The notes beneath the pieces were generated by a model, which had not been told where the DNA came from, made no database searches, and saw only the letters and a program-made list of their open reading frames with translations. The position numbers and the translations under genes were made by a program. Shown in pieces: positions 1 to 9,160 of a DNA stretch of 56,442 bases (its first letter is position 1; every line of letters starts with the position of its first letter). Source of the stretch: an uncultured Caulobacterales bacterium (GTDB taxonomy: Bacteria > Pseudomonadota > Alphaproteobacteria > Caulobacterales > Caulobacteraceae); the NCBI GenBank assembly GCA_903837135.1, contig CAILTK010000070.1, positions 1 through 56,442 on the forward strand. Direction: 5' to 3'.

Positions 1-903
1 GCCCTCGCCGCCGCCGAGGCCGCCTCAGGCGAGCTCGACCGCGCCGCCCGCGCCGCTGACCAGGCCGCCGGCGCCGCCCGCGAACGCCGGGCCGCCGGCC
101 AGGTTCGCGTCGAGGCCGCGCGCGAAAGGCTGCTCGCCGCCCTCGAACAGATCCGGCAGACCCTGCATCTGGAGCCCGCCGCCCTGGCCCGTACGCTGGA
201 AGAGGCCGCCGTCGCCGTTCCCGCGAACGCGGACGGGGTGGTCGCCCACCTGGCGGCGCTTGAGCGCGAGCGCGATCAGCTCGGCGCCGTCAACCTGCGC
301 GCCGAGGAGGAGATGAGCGAGCACGGCCAGCGCCTCGACGCCATGCGCAGCGAACGCGCCGACCTGACCCAGGCCATCGCCCGCCTGCGCGGCGGCATCG
401 AGGAGCTCACCAGCGAGGGCCGCGACCGGCTGATGGCCGCCTTCGACAAGATCAACGCGAGCTTCAAGACCCTGTTTCAGACCCTGTTCGAAGGCGGCGA
501 GGCGGAGCTTCGGCTGGTGGAGTCCGAGGATCCGCTCGAGGCGGGCCTGGAGATCTACGCCTGTCCGCCCGGCAAGCGCATGGCGGTGATGAGCCTGATG
601 TCGGGCGGCGAGCAGGCGCTGACCGCCACCGCCCTGATCTTCGCGGTCTTCCTGGCCAACCCGGCTCCGATCTGCGTGCTCGACGAGGTGGACGCCCCGC
701 TCGACGACGCCAACGTCGACCGCTTCTGCAAGATGCTCGACGAGATGCGGCGGCTGACCGACACCCGCTTCATCGCCATCACCCACAATCCGGTGACCAT
801 GAGCCGGATGGACCGCCTCTACGGGGTAACCATGGCCGACCGCGGCGTCTCCCAGCTGGTCTCGGTCGACCTGCGCCAGGCCGAGGCCCTGGCGGCGGAG
901 TAG
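1..903 (+). CDS. smc: Chromosome segregation protein SMC, C-terminal part (5' end outside the window)
   Basis: The reading frame is open from base 1, so the gene starts upstream of the window and only the last ~300 residues are seen. The first ~150 residues are Ala/Glu/Arg-rich coiled coil. The C-terminal ATPase lobe follows, with the ABC signature [11 protein letters not shown], the Walker B stretch [18 protein letters not shown] and a D-loop, and a late switch His in [11 protein letters not shown] is a dimeric ATPase that loads on DNA with ScpA/ScpB to organise and segregate the chromosome. The assignment rests on the signature/Walker B pair joined to a long coiled coil. The frame ends at TAG 901-903. 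Confidence 0.93.
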   Translation, partial: ALAAAEAASGELDRAARAADQAAGAARERRAAGQVRVEAARERLLAALEQIRQTLHLEPAALARTLEEAAVAVPANADGVVAHLAALERERDQLGAVNLRAEEEMSEHGQRLDAMRSERADLTQAIARLRGGIEELTSEGRDRLMAAFDKINASFKTLFQTLFEGGEAELRLVESEDPLEAGLEIYACPPGKRMAVMSLMSGGEQALTATALIFAVFLANPAPICVLDEVDAPLDDANVDRFCKMLDEMRRLTDTRFIAITHNPVTMSRMDRLYGVTMADRGVSQLVSVDLRQAEALAAE

Positions 904-933
904 GCGCCGATCCCGACCGCTCCCTTCTCCCTG

Positions 934-1039
934 GTCCTCGGTCTTGCACAAAGGATCCACGGTTCGGCGTCAGTGACCTTCCCGACAAAGCGCGAGTCAC
1001 GCCCGCAAGGAGGATCCCCCGCACAAGGCCGAGGATGAC
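934..1039. repeat. Imperfect inverted repeat between smc and atpI
   Basis: The left arm contains GTCCTCGGTCTTGCACAAAG and the right arm, read in reverse complement, GTCATCCTCGGCCTTGTGCG; a GGATCC lies inside each arm. The sequence resembles the palindromic intergenic repeats seen elsewhere in the window (for example 6078-6114). It may end smc transcription, but there is no T-run. Apart from this repeat and the promoter that follows, the 276-base gap holds nothing recognisable. Confidence 0.5.
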
Positions 1040-1093
1040 GGAACATTTGAAATCATAAGCAAACGCAACGACTTAACCCTGAAAACCCCACCC

Positions 1094-1120
1094 TTGACCT
1101 CTCCGGCGAGCGCCTATAGG
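1094..1120 (+). promoter_or_regulatory. Putative housekeeping promoter of the atp F0 operon
   Basis: A TTGACC -35 box at 1094-1099 is followed after 15 bases by a TATAGG -10 box at 1115-1120. This is close to the Caulobacter sigma-73 arrangement (TTGACGS, 10-14 bases, GCTANAWC). It lies 60 bases upstream of the atpI ATG. No transcript start can be seen from sequence alone. Confidence 0.5.
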
Positions 1121-1179
1121 TTCCGCCGCGATCACGGACGGGACGCAAGTTCCGGCCGCTCACCGCATCGCACGTAAAC

Positions 1180-1530
1180 ATGGCCCCAGAAGACGATCCG
1201 CACGCGGAGGCGATCCGTCGCCTCAACGAACGGGCCGCCTCACTCGGGGCGCGGACCCAGCGTCCGACTGCGTCGCATGCGGGAGAACAGGCCGTCGGTC
1301 AGGCCTACAAGATCATCGCCGAGCTGATCGGCGGGGTGTTGGTGGGATTGGCCGCGGGCTTCTTCGTGGTGTGGGCCTTCAAGGTCCCCATGGCGGTGGG
1401 ATTGATCGGGGGCGTGCTGGCTGGATTCGCCCTGGCGCTTTGGATGGCCAACCGCACGGCTCAACGGCTGATGGCGATGGCGAAACAGGAAGGCGAACCG
1501 CCGTCGGTTCCCTTCGACGACGAGGAGTGA
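1180..1530 (+). CDS. atpI: ATP synthase protein I (AtpI)
   Basis: A 116-residue protein with a hydrophilic, charged N-terminus (residues 1-45) and two transmembrane helices (about 47-68 and 72-92), the first containing the Gly-rich stretch LIGGVLVGLAAGFF. This layout is typical of AtpI, an accessory membrane protein that heads F0 operons and has been linked to c-ring assembly. It is the first gene of the F0 operon and lies 9 bases before atpB. The call rests on topology, length and position, because AtpI is poorly conserved in sequence. Confidence 0.85.
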   Translation: MAPEDDPHAEAIRRLNERAASLGARTQRPTASHAGEQAVGQAYKIIAELIGGVLVGLAAGFFVVWAFKVPMAVGLIGGVLAGFALALWMANRTAQRLMAMAKQEGEPPSVPFDDEE

Positions 1531-1539
1531 TCAGGGCCG

Positions 1540-2328
1540 ATGGCCGCCGACCCGATTCATCAGTTCCAGATCACCAAGCTCGTCGATTTCGGGCAGGTGA
1601 ACCTGCCTCTGATCGGCAAGACCGATCTGGCGTTCACCAACTCGCACCTGGCCATGACCATCGCCTTCCTGGTGATCGTGATCTTCCTCAGCATCGTCAC
1701 CTCCAACATGAAGGTGGTGCCCGGCCGCACCCAGGCGGTCGGCGAGCAGCTGTTCTCGATGATCGACAACCTCGGCGACTCGATCATCGGTCCCGAGGGC
1801 AAGAAGCTGTTTCCCTTCGTCTTCACGGTGTTCAGCTTCATCCTGGCGATGAATATCCTCGGGCTGATGCTCACCTTCACGGTGACCTCCCAGCTCGCCA
1901 TCACGGCGACCTTCGCGATCATGACCATCGGCCTCGTGCTGATCATCGGCTTCGTCCGCAACGGCCTGGGCTTCTTCAAGCTGTTCGTGCCGTCGGGCGT
2001 GCCCATCGTCCTGCTGCCGGTGATCGTGCTGATCGAATTCGTCTCCTTCCTGCTGCGCCCGGTCACCCTGGCTCTGCGTCTGTTCGGCAACATGCTGGGC
2101 GGGCACGTGGCGCTGAAGGTGTTCGCGGGCTTCGTCGTGGCGCTGGGCGCGCTGGCGGCGGGCGGCGGCTTCGGCCTTCTGGGCATTCCCGGCGCGGGCC
2201 TGTCGCTGGCCATGGTCGTGGCGCTGACGGCGCTCGAGTTCCTGGTCGCCTTCCTGCAAGCCTTTGTTTTCGCTGTTCTGACCTGCATCTACCTCAACGA
2301 TGTGGTCAACCTCGGTCACGGCCACTAA
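1540..2328 (+). CDS. atpB: F0F1 ATP synthase subunit a
   Basis: 262 residues with five or more membrane helices. Subunit a forms the two proton half-channels against the c-ring. The essential arginine is in the conserved helix LALRLFGNMLGGHV (about residues 178-191), and the N-terminus (HQFQITKLVDF) matches alphaproteobacterial subunit a. The ATG at 1540 lies 9 bases after atpI with a weak AGGG upstream. The length is normal for the family (240-270). It is co-transcribed with atpI upstream and atpE downstream. Confidence 0.96.
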   Translation: MAADPIHQFQITKLVDFGQVNLPLIGKTDLAFTNSHLAMTIAFLVIVIFLSIVTSNMKVVPGRTQAVGEQLFSMIDNLGDSIIGPEGKKLFPFVFTVFSFILAMNILGLMLTFTVTSQLAITATFAIMTIGLVLIIGFVRNGLGFFKLFVPSGVPIVLLPVIVLIEFVSFLLRPVTLALRLFGNMLGGHVALKVFAGFVVALGALAAGGGFGLLGIPGAGLSLAMVVALTALEFLVAFLQAFVFAVLTCIYLNDVVNLGHGH

Positions 2329-2372
2329 GGCCCGGCCTCAACCTCCACCATCACTGACAGGACTTGACAATT

Positions 2373-2597
2373 ATGGACGTCACCGCAGCGAAGCAGATCG
2401 GCGCAGGCCTCGCGACCCTGGGCATGATTGGCGCCGGCATCGGCGTGGGCAACATCTTCGGCAACTTCCTCAACGGTGCGCTTCGCAACCCGTCGGCGGC
2501 CGCCAGCCAGATCGGCAACCTGTTCGTGGGCGCCGCGCTCGCCGAAGCCCTGGGCATCCTGGCCTTCGTGCTCGGCATTCTGCTGAAGTACGGCTGA
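2373..2597 (+). CDS. atpE: F0F1 ATP synthase subunit c
   Basis: 74 residues forming a two-helix hairpin. Helix 1 is Gly-rich ([11 protein letters not shown]), the polar loop is ALRNPSA (Arg38-Asn39-Pro40), and helix 2 carries the proton-binding Glu58 in [15 protein letters not shown]. Subunits oligomerise into the rotating c-ring. An in-frame TTG at 2364 would add three residues, but the ATG at 2373 gives the usual MDVTAAK N-terminus, so I chose it. The gene is 44 bases after atpB. Confidence 0.96.
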   Translation: MDVTAAKQIGAGLATLGMIGAGIGVGNIFGNFLNGALRNPSAAASQIGNLFVGAALAEALGILAFVLGILLKYG

Positions 2598-2665
2598 GCC
2601 TTTCCGACCCCGTTCACGCGGCGCCGATTCTCGGCGCCGTGAGCTGATTTGATGACGGATACGGA

Positions 2666-3268
2666 ATGGCCGGACCGCAGATAGAGACCGTTGCACACGC
2701 CCCCACGGCCGAACGGGCCGCGGAGACCGACGCGACCAACCTCGGCAAACCGACGACTGAATCGACCGAACAGGCCTCCAGCGGCCTGCCCCAGTTCCAG
2801 TTCCAGCACTGGCCGGGGCAGATCGCCTATCTGGTGGTGCTGTTCGCGATCCTGTACGTGCTGATGTCCCGCGTGTTCGCGCCGCGGATCCGCAAGATCT
2901 TCGACGAACGCGAGAAGACCATCGGCGGCGCCATCGCCAGCGCCAAGGCCGTGCAGGCCGAAGCCGCCGCCCAGGCCCAGGCCGCGCGTCAGGCCCTGGC
3001 CGACGCGCGCGCCTCGGCGCAGAAGACCGCCGCCGACGCCAAGGCCAAGGCCCAGGCGGAGGCCAAGGCGCGCCAGGACGAGCTCGAGGCGGAGCTCTCC
3101 ACCCGCCTCGGCGCCGCCGAAACCTCGATCCGCGCGGCGCGCGACGCGGCGATGAGCAATGTCTCCGCCGTCGCCTCGGATACCGCCCTGGCGATCGTCG
3201 AGAAGCTGACCGGCGCGCCGGCCACGGGCGAGCAGGTTTCCGCCGCCCTCGCCAACCTGCAGGGATAA
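2666..3268 (+). CDS. atpX: F0F1 ATP synthase subunit b' (AtpX/AtpF')
   Basis: 200 residues: a hydrophilic Thr/Glu/Ala-rich N-terminal extension of about 50 residues, one membrane helix (about 51-71, GQIAYLVVLFAILYVLMSRV), then a long Ala/Lys/Glu coiled coil forming the peripheral stalk. Bacteria of this group use a heterodimeric b/b' stator. This gene precedes atpF by 6 bases, the usual alphaproteobacterial order. The N-terminal extension resembles that of Caulobacter b' and may be cleaved or unstructured (inference). Confidence 0.9.
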   Translation: MAGPQIETVAHAPTAERAAETDATNLGKPTTESTEQASSGLPQFQFQHWPGQIAYLVVLFAILYVLMSRVFAPRIRKIFDEREKTIGGAIASAKAVQAEAAAQAQAARQALADARASAQKTAADAKAKAQAEAKARQDELEAELSTRLGAAETSIRAARDAAMSNVSAVASDTALAIVEKLTGAPATGEQVSAALANLQG

Positions 3269-3274
3269 AGCCAC

Positions 3275-3793
3275 ATGCCCGCCTTTCTGGAATTCGCGGA
3301 ATTCTACAAGCTCGACAATCCCGAGCTGTGGGTCGCGGTCGGCCTGATCCTGTTCCTGATCGTCGTCTGGTGGGCGGGCGGCTTCAAGACCGCGATGGGC
3401 ATGCTCGACACCAAGGCCGCCACCATCAAGGCCGACCTCGACGAGGCGGCCCGCCTGCGCGCGGAGGCGGAGGCCATGCTGGCCGAGATCCGCAAGCAGC
3501 GCGACGACGCCGAAGCCCAGGGTGCGGAGATGCTGGCCGAGGCCCGCGCCGACGCCGAGCGCATGGCCGTCGAGGCCAAGCTCAAGCTTGAGGAAAGCAT
3601 CGCCCGGCGCACCGCCCTGGCCGACCGCCGCATCGCCACCGCAGAGGCGCAGGCCACGGCCGAGGTCAAGGCCGCCGCCGGCGATCTCGCCGCCCAGCTC
3701 GCGGAACTGGTGCTGGCCGACCGGGCCAAGGCCATGAAGTCCGATCCGATGATCGACGCGGCCGTGGGCCAGCTGGCCGAGCGGCTGCAGTAG
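3275..3793 (+). CDS. atpF: F0F1 ATP synthase subunit b
   Basis: 172 residues: a short N-terminus, one membrane helix (about 14-34, LWVAVGLILFLIVVWWAGGF) and a long charged coiled coil (about 40-150) rich in Ala, Glu and Arg, as expected for the second stator stalk subunit. It is the last gene of the F0 operon. The F1 genes are not in this window, consistent with the split F0/F1 operons of alphaproteobacteria. A palindromic repeat follows 46 bases after the stop. Confidence 0.93.
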   Translation: MPAFLEFAEFYKLDNPELWVAVGLILFLIVVWWAGGFKTAMGMLDTKAATIKADLDEAARLRAEAEAMLAEIRKQRDDAEAQGAEMLAEARADAERMAVEAKLKLEESIARRTALADRRIATAEAQATAEVKAAAGDLAAQLAELVLADRAKAMKSDPMIDAAVGQLAERLQ

Positions 3794-3839
3794 CGAAACC
3801 CGTCTCCCCTTGTGGGGCGAGAGACCCGCTTCTTGAAAT

Positions 3840-3871
3840 CCGCTCATCCCGGCGAATGCCGGGATGAGCGG
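3840..3871. repeat. Palindromic intergenic repeat, CCGCTCATCCCGGCG family
   Basis: A perfect 14-base-arm palindrome (CCGCTCATCCCGGC, short AAT-containing centre, GCCGGGATGAGCGG) between the convergent atpF and 3899-4261 genes. The same sequence recurs, whole or as separated arms, at 7485-7604, 44072-44208, 46513-46563 and 56211-56242. At the RNA level it could form a very stable hairpin and act as a terminator, but no U-tract follows. Confidence 0.8.
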
Positions 3872-3898
3872 AATAGCTGAGGAGCACAGGCCCCCGTC

Positions 3899-4261
3899 CT
3901 AGCCCCGCGCCCGCCCCATCACCGCCATCCGCACGCGCCTGAGCCGCCGCCAGCGCGCCGGCACGAAGAAACGCTCGCTGCGCAGCAGCTCGTGCCAGAG
4001 CACCGGCCACACCTCGGGTTTCTTGCGCAGCAGGCGGCGCAGGCGATGGACGTGCTTGGGATGACGCCGGTGCAGGCGGACGAATCGCCGCCTCCAGGTG
4101 ATCGAGTTGCGCAGCACCATGATGGCGCCGATCACCACCAGGACGCCGAGCAGGTGCAGGGTGAACGGGATCCACACCCCGACAAGGCCGATCGCGATCA
4201 GGATGAAGCCTACCGTGATCCAGGCGCCGCGTCTGAAGCGCCGCCACGCCCGCCTAACCAC
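3899..4261 (-). CDS. Small membrane protein of unknown function, PGPGW-like
   Basis: 120 residues. Two adjoining hydrophobic helices (about 13-31 and 33-52, ITVGFILIAIGLVGVWIP and LLGVLVVIGAIMVL) are followed by a very basic, Arg/His-rich cytoplasmic tail with many RR pairs and HRRHPKHVHRLRRLL. This resembles the small 'transmembrane protein PGPGW' family found in proteobacteria, but the match is by general pattern only. It is convergent with atpF and on the same strand as the gcv genes. Function unknown. Confidence 0.7.
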   Translation of the reverse strand: MVRRAWRRFRRGAWITVGFILIAIGLVGVWIPFTLHLLGVLVVIGAIMVLRNSITWRRRFVRLHRRHPKHVHRLRRLLRKKPEVWPVLWHELLRSERFFVPARWRRLRRVRMAVMGRARG

Positions 4262-4360
4262 CTTTGAGAACCCTCGTCATCCGCAGGATGTAGGGCAAGA
4301 CGCACGGGTTGGGAATGCGGCGTCGCTCCACAGGCCGGCGGCGAGCCCGCGCCGAAGGTC

Positions 4361-4389
4361 AAACGCGGAGGCCGCGGAGACTCTGCGCC
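4361..4389. repeat. Short AACGCGGAG / CTCTGCG repeat
   Basis: AACGCGGAGGCCGCGGAGAC followed by TCTGCGC between the small membrane protein gene and gcvPB. The same motif builds longer inverted repeats at 23351-23496 and 27773-27814, so it belongs to a dispersed intergenic family. Confidence 0.45.
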
Positions 4390-4394
4390 CGCCC

Positions 4395-5969
4395 CTACTC
4401 CGCCGCCATCTTCGGGGCCTCGGGCGCGGTCCAGCGCAGGCGGGGTTTGCGGGCCGCCTGGGTCTCGTCGAGCCGGCGCAGGGGAGCGTGGTAGGGCGCG
4501 CCCTTGAACCGGTCCACGTCGCCGGCCTTGGCGGCGCGGGCGAGCTTCAGCAGGGCGTCCGCGAAGCGGTCGAGCTCGGCCTTGGGCTCGGTCTCGGTCG
4601 GTTCGATCAGCATGGCGCCATGCACCACGAGCGGGAAGTACATGGTCATCGGGTGGAAGCCCTCGTCGATCATCGCCTTGGCGAAGTCGAGCGTGGTCAC
4701 CCCCGTCCCTTCGAGCCAGGCGTCGTCGAACAGGGCCTCGTGCATGCAGGGCCCGTCCGGGAAGGCCGGCGACATCTCCGCCGACAGCACCGCCTTGAGG
4801 TAGTTGGCGTTCAGCACCGCGTCCTCGGCCACCTGCCGCAGCCCGTCCGCCCCATGGCTCAGCATGTAGGCGTAGGCGCGCACGAACATGCCCATCTGGC
4901 CGTGGAAGGCGCACATGCGGCCGAACGCGGCCTCCGCCTGTCCTTCAGCCCGCTCGACCAGTTCGAAGCCGTCGTCGCCGTGCACCACCCAGGGCGTCGG
5001 CGCGTGCGGGGCCAAGGCCTGCGACAGCACCACCGGACCCGCGCCCGGACCACCGCCGCCGTGCGGGGTGGAGAAGGTCTTGTGCAGGTTGATATGCATG
5101 GCGTCGACGCCCAGATCGCCCGGCCGCACCCGCCCGACGATGGCGTTGAAGTTGGCCCCGTCGCAGTAGAAATAGGCCCCGGCGGCGTGGGTCAGCCGGG
5201 CGATCTCCACCACCTCGCGCTCGAACAGGCCGCAGGTGTTGGGGTTGGTGACCATGATCGCCGCCACGTGCGGGCCGAGCTTGGCTTCGAGGTCGGCGAG
5301 GTCCACCCGGCCGTCGGCGGTCTGGGCGATCTCCTGCACGGTATAGCCGACGAAGGCGGCGGTGGCCGGATTGGTGCCGTGGGCCGAGGTCGGCGTCAGC
5401 ACGGTCTTGCGATGGCCCTGCCCGTTCGCCTCGTGCGCGGCGCGGATGCACAGCAGGCCGCAAAGCTCGCCGTGGGCGCCGGCCTTGGGCGTCAGCGCCA
5501 CCGCCGGCATGCCGGTCAGGGTCTTCAGCCAGTGGGCCAGCTTGTCCATCAGCGCCAGGGCGCCCTGCACGGTGGAGATCGGCTGCAGCGGATGCACGTC
5601 GCCGAAGCCCGGCAGGCGCGCCGCCTTCTCGTTCAGGCGCGGGTTGTGCTTCATGGTGCACGACCCCAGCGGATAGAGCGCCAGGTCGATGGCGTGGTTC
5701 TTCTGGCTGAGCCGCACATAGTGGCGCATGGCCTCGGGCTCGGACAGGCCCGGCAGGCCGATCGGCTCGGCGCGCACGAGGTCGCCGAGGTCCGACGCGT
5801 CGAACTCGGGCGCCTCCAGGTCGACCCCGGTCTTGTCCCAGCCGCCGAGTTCGAAGATCAGCGCCTCGTCCTGCAGCAGGCCGCGGGCGCCGGTGAGGGT
5901 CGGGTGGAGATAGTCGTTGAGGGGCTCGCCCTCGGGCCGCGTGGGGCGGCCGACGGAGTTCATGGTCAT
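4395..5969 (-). CDS. gcvPB: Glycine dehydrogenase (decarboxylating) subunit 2
   Basis: 524 residues. Together with GcvPA it forms the two-subunit P-protein, which decarboxylates glycine using PLP and passes the aminomethyl group to lipoylated GcvH. The PLP lysine is K297 in the motif NLHKTFSTPHGGGGPG; SCTMKHNP and LTPTSAHGTNPA are also characteristic. The ATG at 5969 has GGAAGG seven bases upstream and gives MTMNSVGRP; an upstream in-frame TTG has no better site. It is the last gene of the gcv operon, 160 bases after gcvPA, and that gap holds palindromic repeats. Confidence 0.96.
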   Translation of the reverse strand: MTMNSVGRPTRPEGEPLNDYLHPTLTGARGLLQDEALIFELGGWDKTGVDLEAPEFDASDLGDLVRAEPIGLPGLSEPEAMRHYVRLSQKNHAIDLALYPLGSCTMKHNPRLNEKAARLPGFGDVHPLQPISTVQGALALMDKLAHWLKTLTGMPAVALTPKAGAHGELCGLLCIRAAHEANGQGHRKTVLTPTSAHGTNPATAAFVGYTVQEIAQTADGRVDLADLEAKLGPHVAAIMVTNPNTCGLFEREVVEIARLTHAAGAYFYCDGANFNAIVGRVRPGDLGVDAMHINLHKTFSTPHGGGGPGAGPVVLSQALAPHAPTPWVVHGDDGFELVERAEGQAEAAFGRMCAFHGQMGMFVRAYAYMLSHGADGLRQVAEDAVLNANYLKAVLSAEMSPAFPDGPCMHEALFDDAWLEGTGVTTLDFAKAMIDEGFHPMTMYFPLVVHGAMLIEPTETEPKAELDRFADALLKLARAAKAGDVDRFKGAPYHAPLRRLDETQAARKPRLRWTAPEAPKMAAE

Positions 5970-5993
5970 GCGCGGGCCTTCCAAACAAAAATC

Positions 5994-6114
5994 GGGTCAT
6001 GCTCGGGCTTGACCCGAGCACCCAGCCGCCCCGCCCTCGACGCTGCGCCGTCGCAGCGTGCGACCCGGACCTGCTGGGTCCTCGGGTCTCCGCTGCGCTG
6101 CGCCCGAGGATGAC
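5994..6114. repeat. Two palindromic repeats between gcvPA and gcvPB
   Basis: The first (5994-6023) pairs GGGTCATGCTCGGG with CCCGAGCACCC. The second (6078-6114) runs from GTCCTCGGGTCTCCGCTGCG to GCGCCCGAGGATGAC. Both look like the mobile palindromes common in alphaproteobacterial intergenic DNA. They sit inside an operon, so any hairpin must be tolerated or may tune gcvPB expression. Confidence 0.6.
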
Positions 6115-6129
6115 AGAAGGAGGAGATGC

Positions 6130-7476
6130 TCATTGGCTCAGCAACCTCGTGGTGGCGCGGGCGAGGATCTCGATGTCGGCGGGGCGGGTCAGTTCGGTGG
6201 CGGCCAAGAGGAGGACGTCGTCCATGCCGGCGCCGGGGTCGAGCCGCGACACCGGCACGCCGCCGAGGATGCCGTGGTCGGCCAGGAGCTGAACCAGGTG
6301 CTCGGCCGGGATCGGCGTCCGCACGGCGATCTCGTTGAAATAGCGCGGGGTCAACACCTGAAAGCCCGGGACCTCGGCGATCCGGGCCGCCAGCCGCCGC
6401 GCCGCCTGGTGGTTCAGCGCCGCCAGCCTGCGCAGGCCGGCCTCGCCGAGCAGGCTCATGTGGATACTGAAGGCCAGGGCGCAGAGCCCTGAATTGGTGC
6501 AGATGTTGGAGGTCGCCTTGTCGCGGCGGATGTGCTGCTCGCGCGTCGACAGGGTGAGCACGAAGCCGCGCCGGCCGTCGGCGTCGACGGTCTCGCCGCA
6601 GAGCCGCCCCGGGGCCTGGCGCACGTACTTCTCGCGGCAGGCGAACAGGCCGACATAGGGTCCGCCGTAGTTCAGGCCGACGCCGATCGACTGGCCCTCG
6701 GCCACGGCGATGTCCGCGCCCATGGCGCCGGGCGACTTCAACAGGCCATAGGACACCGCCTCGGTGGTCACCACGATCAGGAGGGCGCCGGCGGCCTGGG
6801 CGGCGGCGGCGATCTTGGACACGTCCGTGGCCGTGCCGAACAGATTGGGCGTCTGCACCACCACGCAGGCGGTGTCCGGCCCGATGTGGGCCACCACCTC
6901 GGCCTCGGCGTCGATGGCCAGCGGCATGCGCTCGATGTCCATGCCGACCGCATGCGCCAGGGTCTGCACGGTCTCGGCGTAGTGCGGATGCAGGCCCGGC
7001 GACAGCACCGCCTTGTTGCGCCGGGTGATCCGGCTGGCCATCATCACCGCCTCGGCCGTCGCCGTGGAGCCGTCGTAGAGCGAGGCGTTGGCCACCTCCA
7101 TGCCGGTCAGGGCCGCCACCTGGGTCTGGAACTCGAACAGCACCTGCAGCGTCCCCTGGGCGATCTCGGGCTGGTAGGGCGTGTAGGAGGTGAGGAACTC
7201 CGAGCGCTGGATCAGATGATCCACACTGGCCGGCACATGGTGCTTGTAGGCCCCGGCGCCGCAGAAGAACGGCCCCTGCCCCGCCGACCGGTTGCGCCCG
7301 GCCAGCTCCATCATCTCGCGCTCGACCTCGAACTCGCCCGCATGCAGCGGCAGGTCGACCAGCCCGCCCCGCCGCGCCGCCGCCGGCACATCCACGAACA
7401 GGTCGTCGATCGAAGCCACGCCGATGGTGGCCAGCATCTCGGCGCGATCATGGGGGGTAAGGGGCAAATACCGCAT
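6130..7476 (-). CDS. gcvPA: Glycine dehydrogenase (decarboxylating) subunit 1
   Basis: 448 residues, the usual length of the N-terminal half of a split P-protein. It has [15 protein letters not shown] at the start and the family motifs [33 protein letters not shown] and [13 protein letters not shown]. It partners GcvPB in glycine decarboxylation. The ATG at 7476 is preceded by GCGGAAGTCAGA; the GCGGAAG Shine-Dalgarno-like bases are the end of the palindromic repeat at 7485-7604. It follows gcvH by 137 bases. Confidence 0.96.
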   Translation of the reverse strand: MRYLPLTPHDRAEMLATIGVASIDDLFVDVPAAARRGGLVDLPLHAGEFEVEREMMELAGRNRSAGQGPFFCGAGAYKHHVPASVDHLIQRSEFLTSYTPYQPEIAQGTLQVLFEFQTQVAALTGMEVANASLYDGSTATAEAVMMASRITRRNKAVLSPGLHPHYAETVQTLAHAVGMDIERMPLAIDAEAEVVAHIGPDTACVVVQTPNLFGTATDVSKIAAAAQAAGALLIVVTTEAVSYGLLKSPGAMGADIAVAEGQSIGVGLNYGGPYVGLFACREKYVRQAPGRLCGETVDADGRRGFVLTLSTREQHIRRDKATSNICTNSGLCALAFSIHMSLLGEAGLRRLAALNHQAARRLAARIAEVPGFQVLTPRYFNEIAVRTPIPAEHLVQLLADHGILGGVPVSRLDPGAGMDDVLLLAATELTRPADIEILARATTRLLSQ

Positions 7477-7484
7477 TCTGACTT

Positions 7485-7604
7485 CCGCTCATCCCCGCGG
7501 AGGCGGGGACCCAGGTTTTGGCCGATGCACCAGGTCTGCAACGGTCGGGGAAAGGGCAGCGAGGCCGCTCAAGCCTGGGGCCCCGCCTCTGCGGGGATGA
7601 GCGG
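7485..7604. repeat. Separated inverted repeat of the CCGCTCATCC family inside the gcv operon
   Basis: The left arm CCGCTCATCCCCGCGGAGGC continues to GGGGACCCAGG. The right arm is its near-perfect reverse complement, ending GCGGGGATGAGCGG. About 60 unrelated bases lie between them. It fills the gcvH-gcvPA gap and ends nine bases before the gcvPA start codon. Confidence 0.8.
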
Positions 7605-7613
7605 CGACTGGGC

Positions 7614-7979
7614 TCAGAGAGTCTGCAGGAAGGCCTCGTAGGCGTCGCGGTCCATCAGCGCCTCGATGGCGGCGGTGTCGGCGACTTTCACCTTGGCGAA
7701 CCAGCCGTCCCCTTCGGGCGAGCCGTTGACCGTCTCGGGGTTCGTCGACAGGGCGTCGTTGACCGCCGTCACCTCGCCGTCGATCGGCGCATAGACGTCG
7801 GACGCCGCCTTGACGCTTTCGACCACCGCCATGCCGTCGCCGGTCTTGAGCGTCTTGCCGACGCTCGGCAGCTCCACGAACACCACGTCGCCGAGCTGTT
7901 CGGCCGCATAGGCGGTGATGCCGACGGTGGCCATGTCGCCGTCGAGTTCGATCCACTCGTGGTCCTTGGTGAAACGCAT
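7614..7979 (-). CDS. gcvH: Glycine cleavage system H protein
   Basis: 121 residues with a lipoyl-domain fold. The lipoyl-accepting lysine is K57 in [10 protein letters not shown], and [10 protein letters not shown] at the N-terminus is typical. GcvH shuttles the aminomethyl and reduced lipoyl group among the P, T and L proteins. The ATG at 7979 (MRFTKDHEW) is chosen because the upstream reading lies inside gcvT and is unrelated. It starts 17 bases after the gcvT stop. Confidence 0.97.
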   Translation of the reverse strand: MRFTKDHEWIELDGDMATVGITAYAAEQLGDVVFVELPSVGKTLKTGDGMAVVESVKAASDVYAPIDGEVTAVNDALSTNPETVNGSPEGDGWFAKVKVADTAAIEALMDRDAYEAFLQTL

Positions 7980-7996
7980 CTCAAAGCTCCGGTAGT

Positions 7997-9160
7997 TCAG
8001 GGTTTGCGCACGTAGCGATGGGGAACGAAGGGCATGGCGACGACCTCGGCGGCCTGGGCCTTGCCGCGGACGATGACGTTGAGCCGGGTCCCGATCGCCG
8101 CGCACTCGGGCGGGACGAAGCCCATGGCGATGGCCTGGCCGAGGCTCGGAGAGAAGCCGCCGGAGGTGACCACGCCGATCGGCTTGCCGGCGCCGTCGGC
8201 GATCTCGGCGCCCTCGCGCGCCGGCGCGCCTTCCAGCACCTTCAGCCCGACCCGCACGCGCGAAAGCGCGCCGCCGAACTCGGCCACCAGCCGGTCCTGG
8301 CCGCGCAGATCGCCGCGCTCGCGCCGGACCTTGGGCACCGCGAACTTCAGCCCCGCCTCGATCGGCGAGACCGACGGGTCCGCGTCGTGGCCGTAGAGCG
8401 GCAGGCCGGCCTCGAGCCGCAGGGAGTCGCGCGCGCCGAGCCCGATCGGCCTGGCGCGCTCGTCGGCCAGCAGCCGCTCATAGAAGGCGACGGCGTGATC
8501 CGCCGCGATCAGGATCTCGTAGCCGTCCTCGCCGGTATAGCCCGAGCGGCCGACCAGGGCCGGGAACTCGCCGTCCTGGAACCGGCGCAGGGTCATGAAG
8601 CTCATGTCCTCGGCGCCGGGGAAGATCGCCGACACCACGTCCACGGCTTCGGGGCCCTGCACCGCGATCAGGGCCCGGTCGTCGACGCGCAGAAAGCCGG
8701 CCTCCGGCAGGACGGTCTTCTCGATCAGGGCGAAATCGTCGTCCTTGGTGGCCCCGTTGACGACGATGTAGAGGCCGCCCGCCAGGTCCGGCTCCGGGAA
8801 GCGCCCGACCATCAGGTCGTCGAGCATGCCGCCCTGTTCGTTCAGCAGGATGGTGTAGCGGATCTGGCCCGGCTTCAGCCCGGCGATGTCGCCCGAGATG
8901 ATCGGTTCGATCGCGGCGGCGATGGCCTTGTGATCGGCGTCCGGATCGCCCGAGAACGCGGCGAGGCGGATGAAGCTCGGCCCCATGTGCGAGACGTCGA
9001 ACACGCCGGCGTGGGCGCGGGTCCACTTGTGCTCGGTCAGCACGCCGTCCTTGAACTGCACCGGCATGTCGTAGCCGGCGAAGGGGACCATGCGCGCGCC
9101 CATAGCCCGATGGGTTTCGGTGAGCGGCGTGGTCTTGAGCGGGGCTTCTGACGACGACAT
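7997..9160 (-). CDS. gcvT: Aminomethyltransferase (glycine cleavage T protein)
   Basis: 387 residues. T protein transfers the methylene group from GcvH to tetrahydrofolate and releases ammonia. Visible family features are [13 protein letters not shown] near the N-terminus, [10 protein letters not shown] with the catalytic Asp region, [14 protein letters not shown], and the C-terminal barrel ending [14 protein letters not shown]. The ATG at 9160 fits this N-terminus; upstream in-frame sequence is the riboswitch leader. It is the first gene of the operon gcvT-gcvH-gcvPA-gcvPB. Confidence 0.96.
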   Translation of the reverse strand: MSSSEAPLKTTPLTETHRAMGARMVPFAGYDMPVQFKDGVLTEHKWTRAHAGVFDVSHMGPSFIRLAAFSGDPDADHKAIAAAIEPIISGDIAGLKPGQIRYTILLNEQGGMLDDLMVGRFPEPDLAGGLYIVVNGATKDDDFALIEKTVLPEAGFLRVDDRALIAVQGPEAVDVVSAIFPGAEDMSFMTLRRFQDGEFPALVGRSGYTGEDGYEILIAADHAVAFYERLLADERARPIGLGARDSLRLEAGLPLYGHDADPSVSPIEAGLKFAVPKVRRERGDLRGQDRLVAEFGGALSRVRVGLKVLEGAPAREGAEIADGAGKPIGVVTSGGFSPSLGQAIAMGFVPPECAAIGTRLNVIVRGKAQAAEVVAMPFVPHRYVRKP

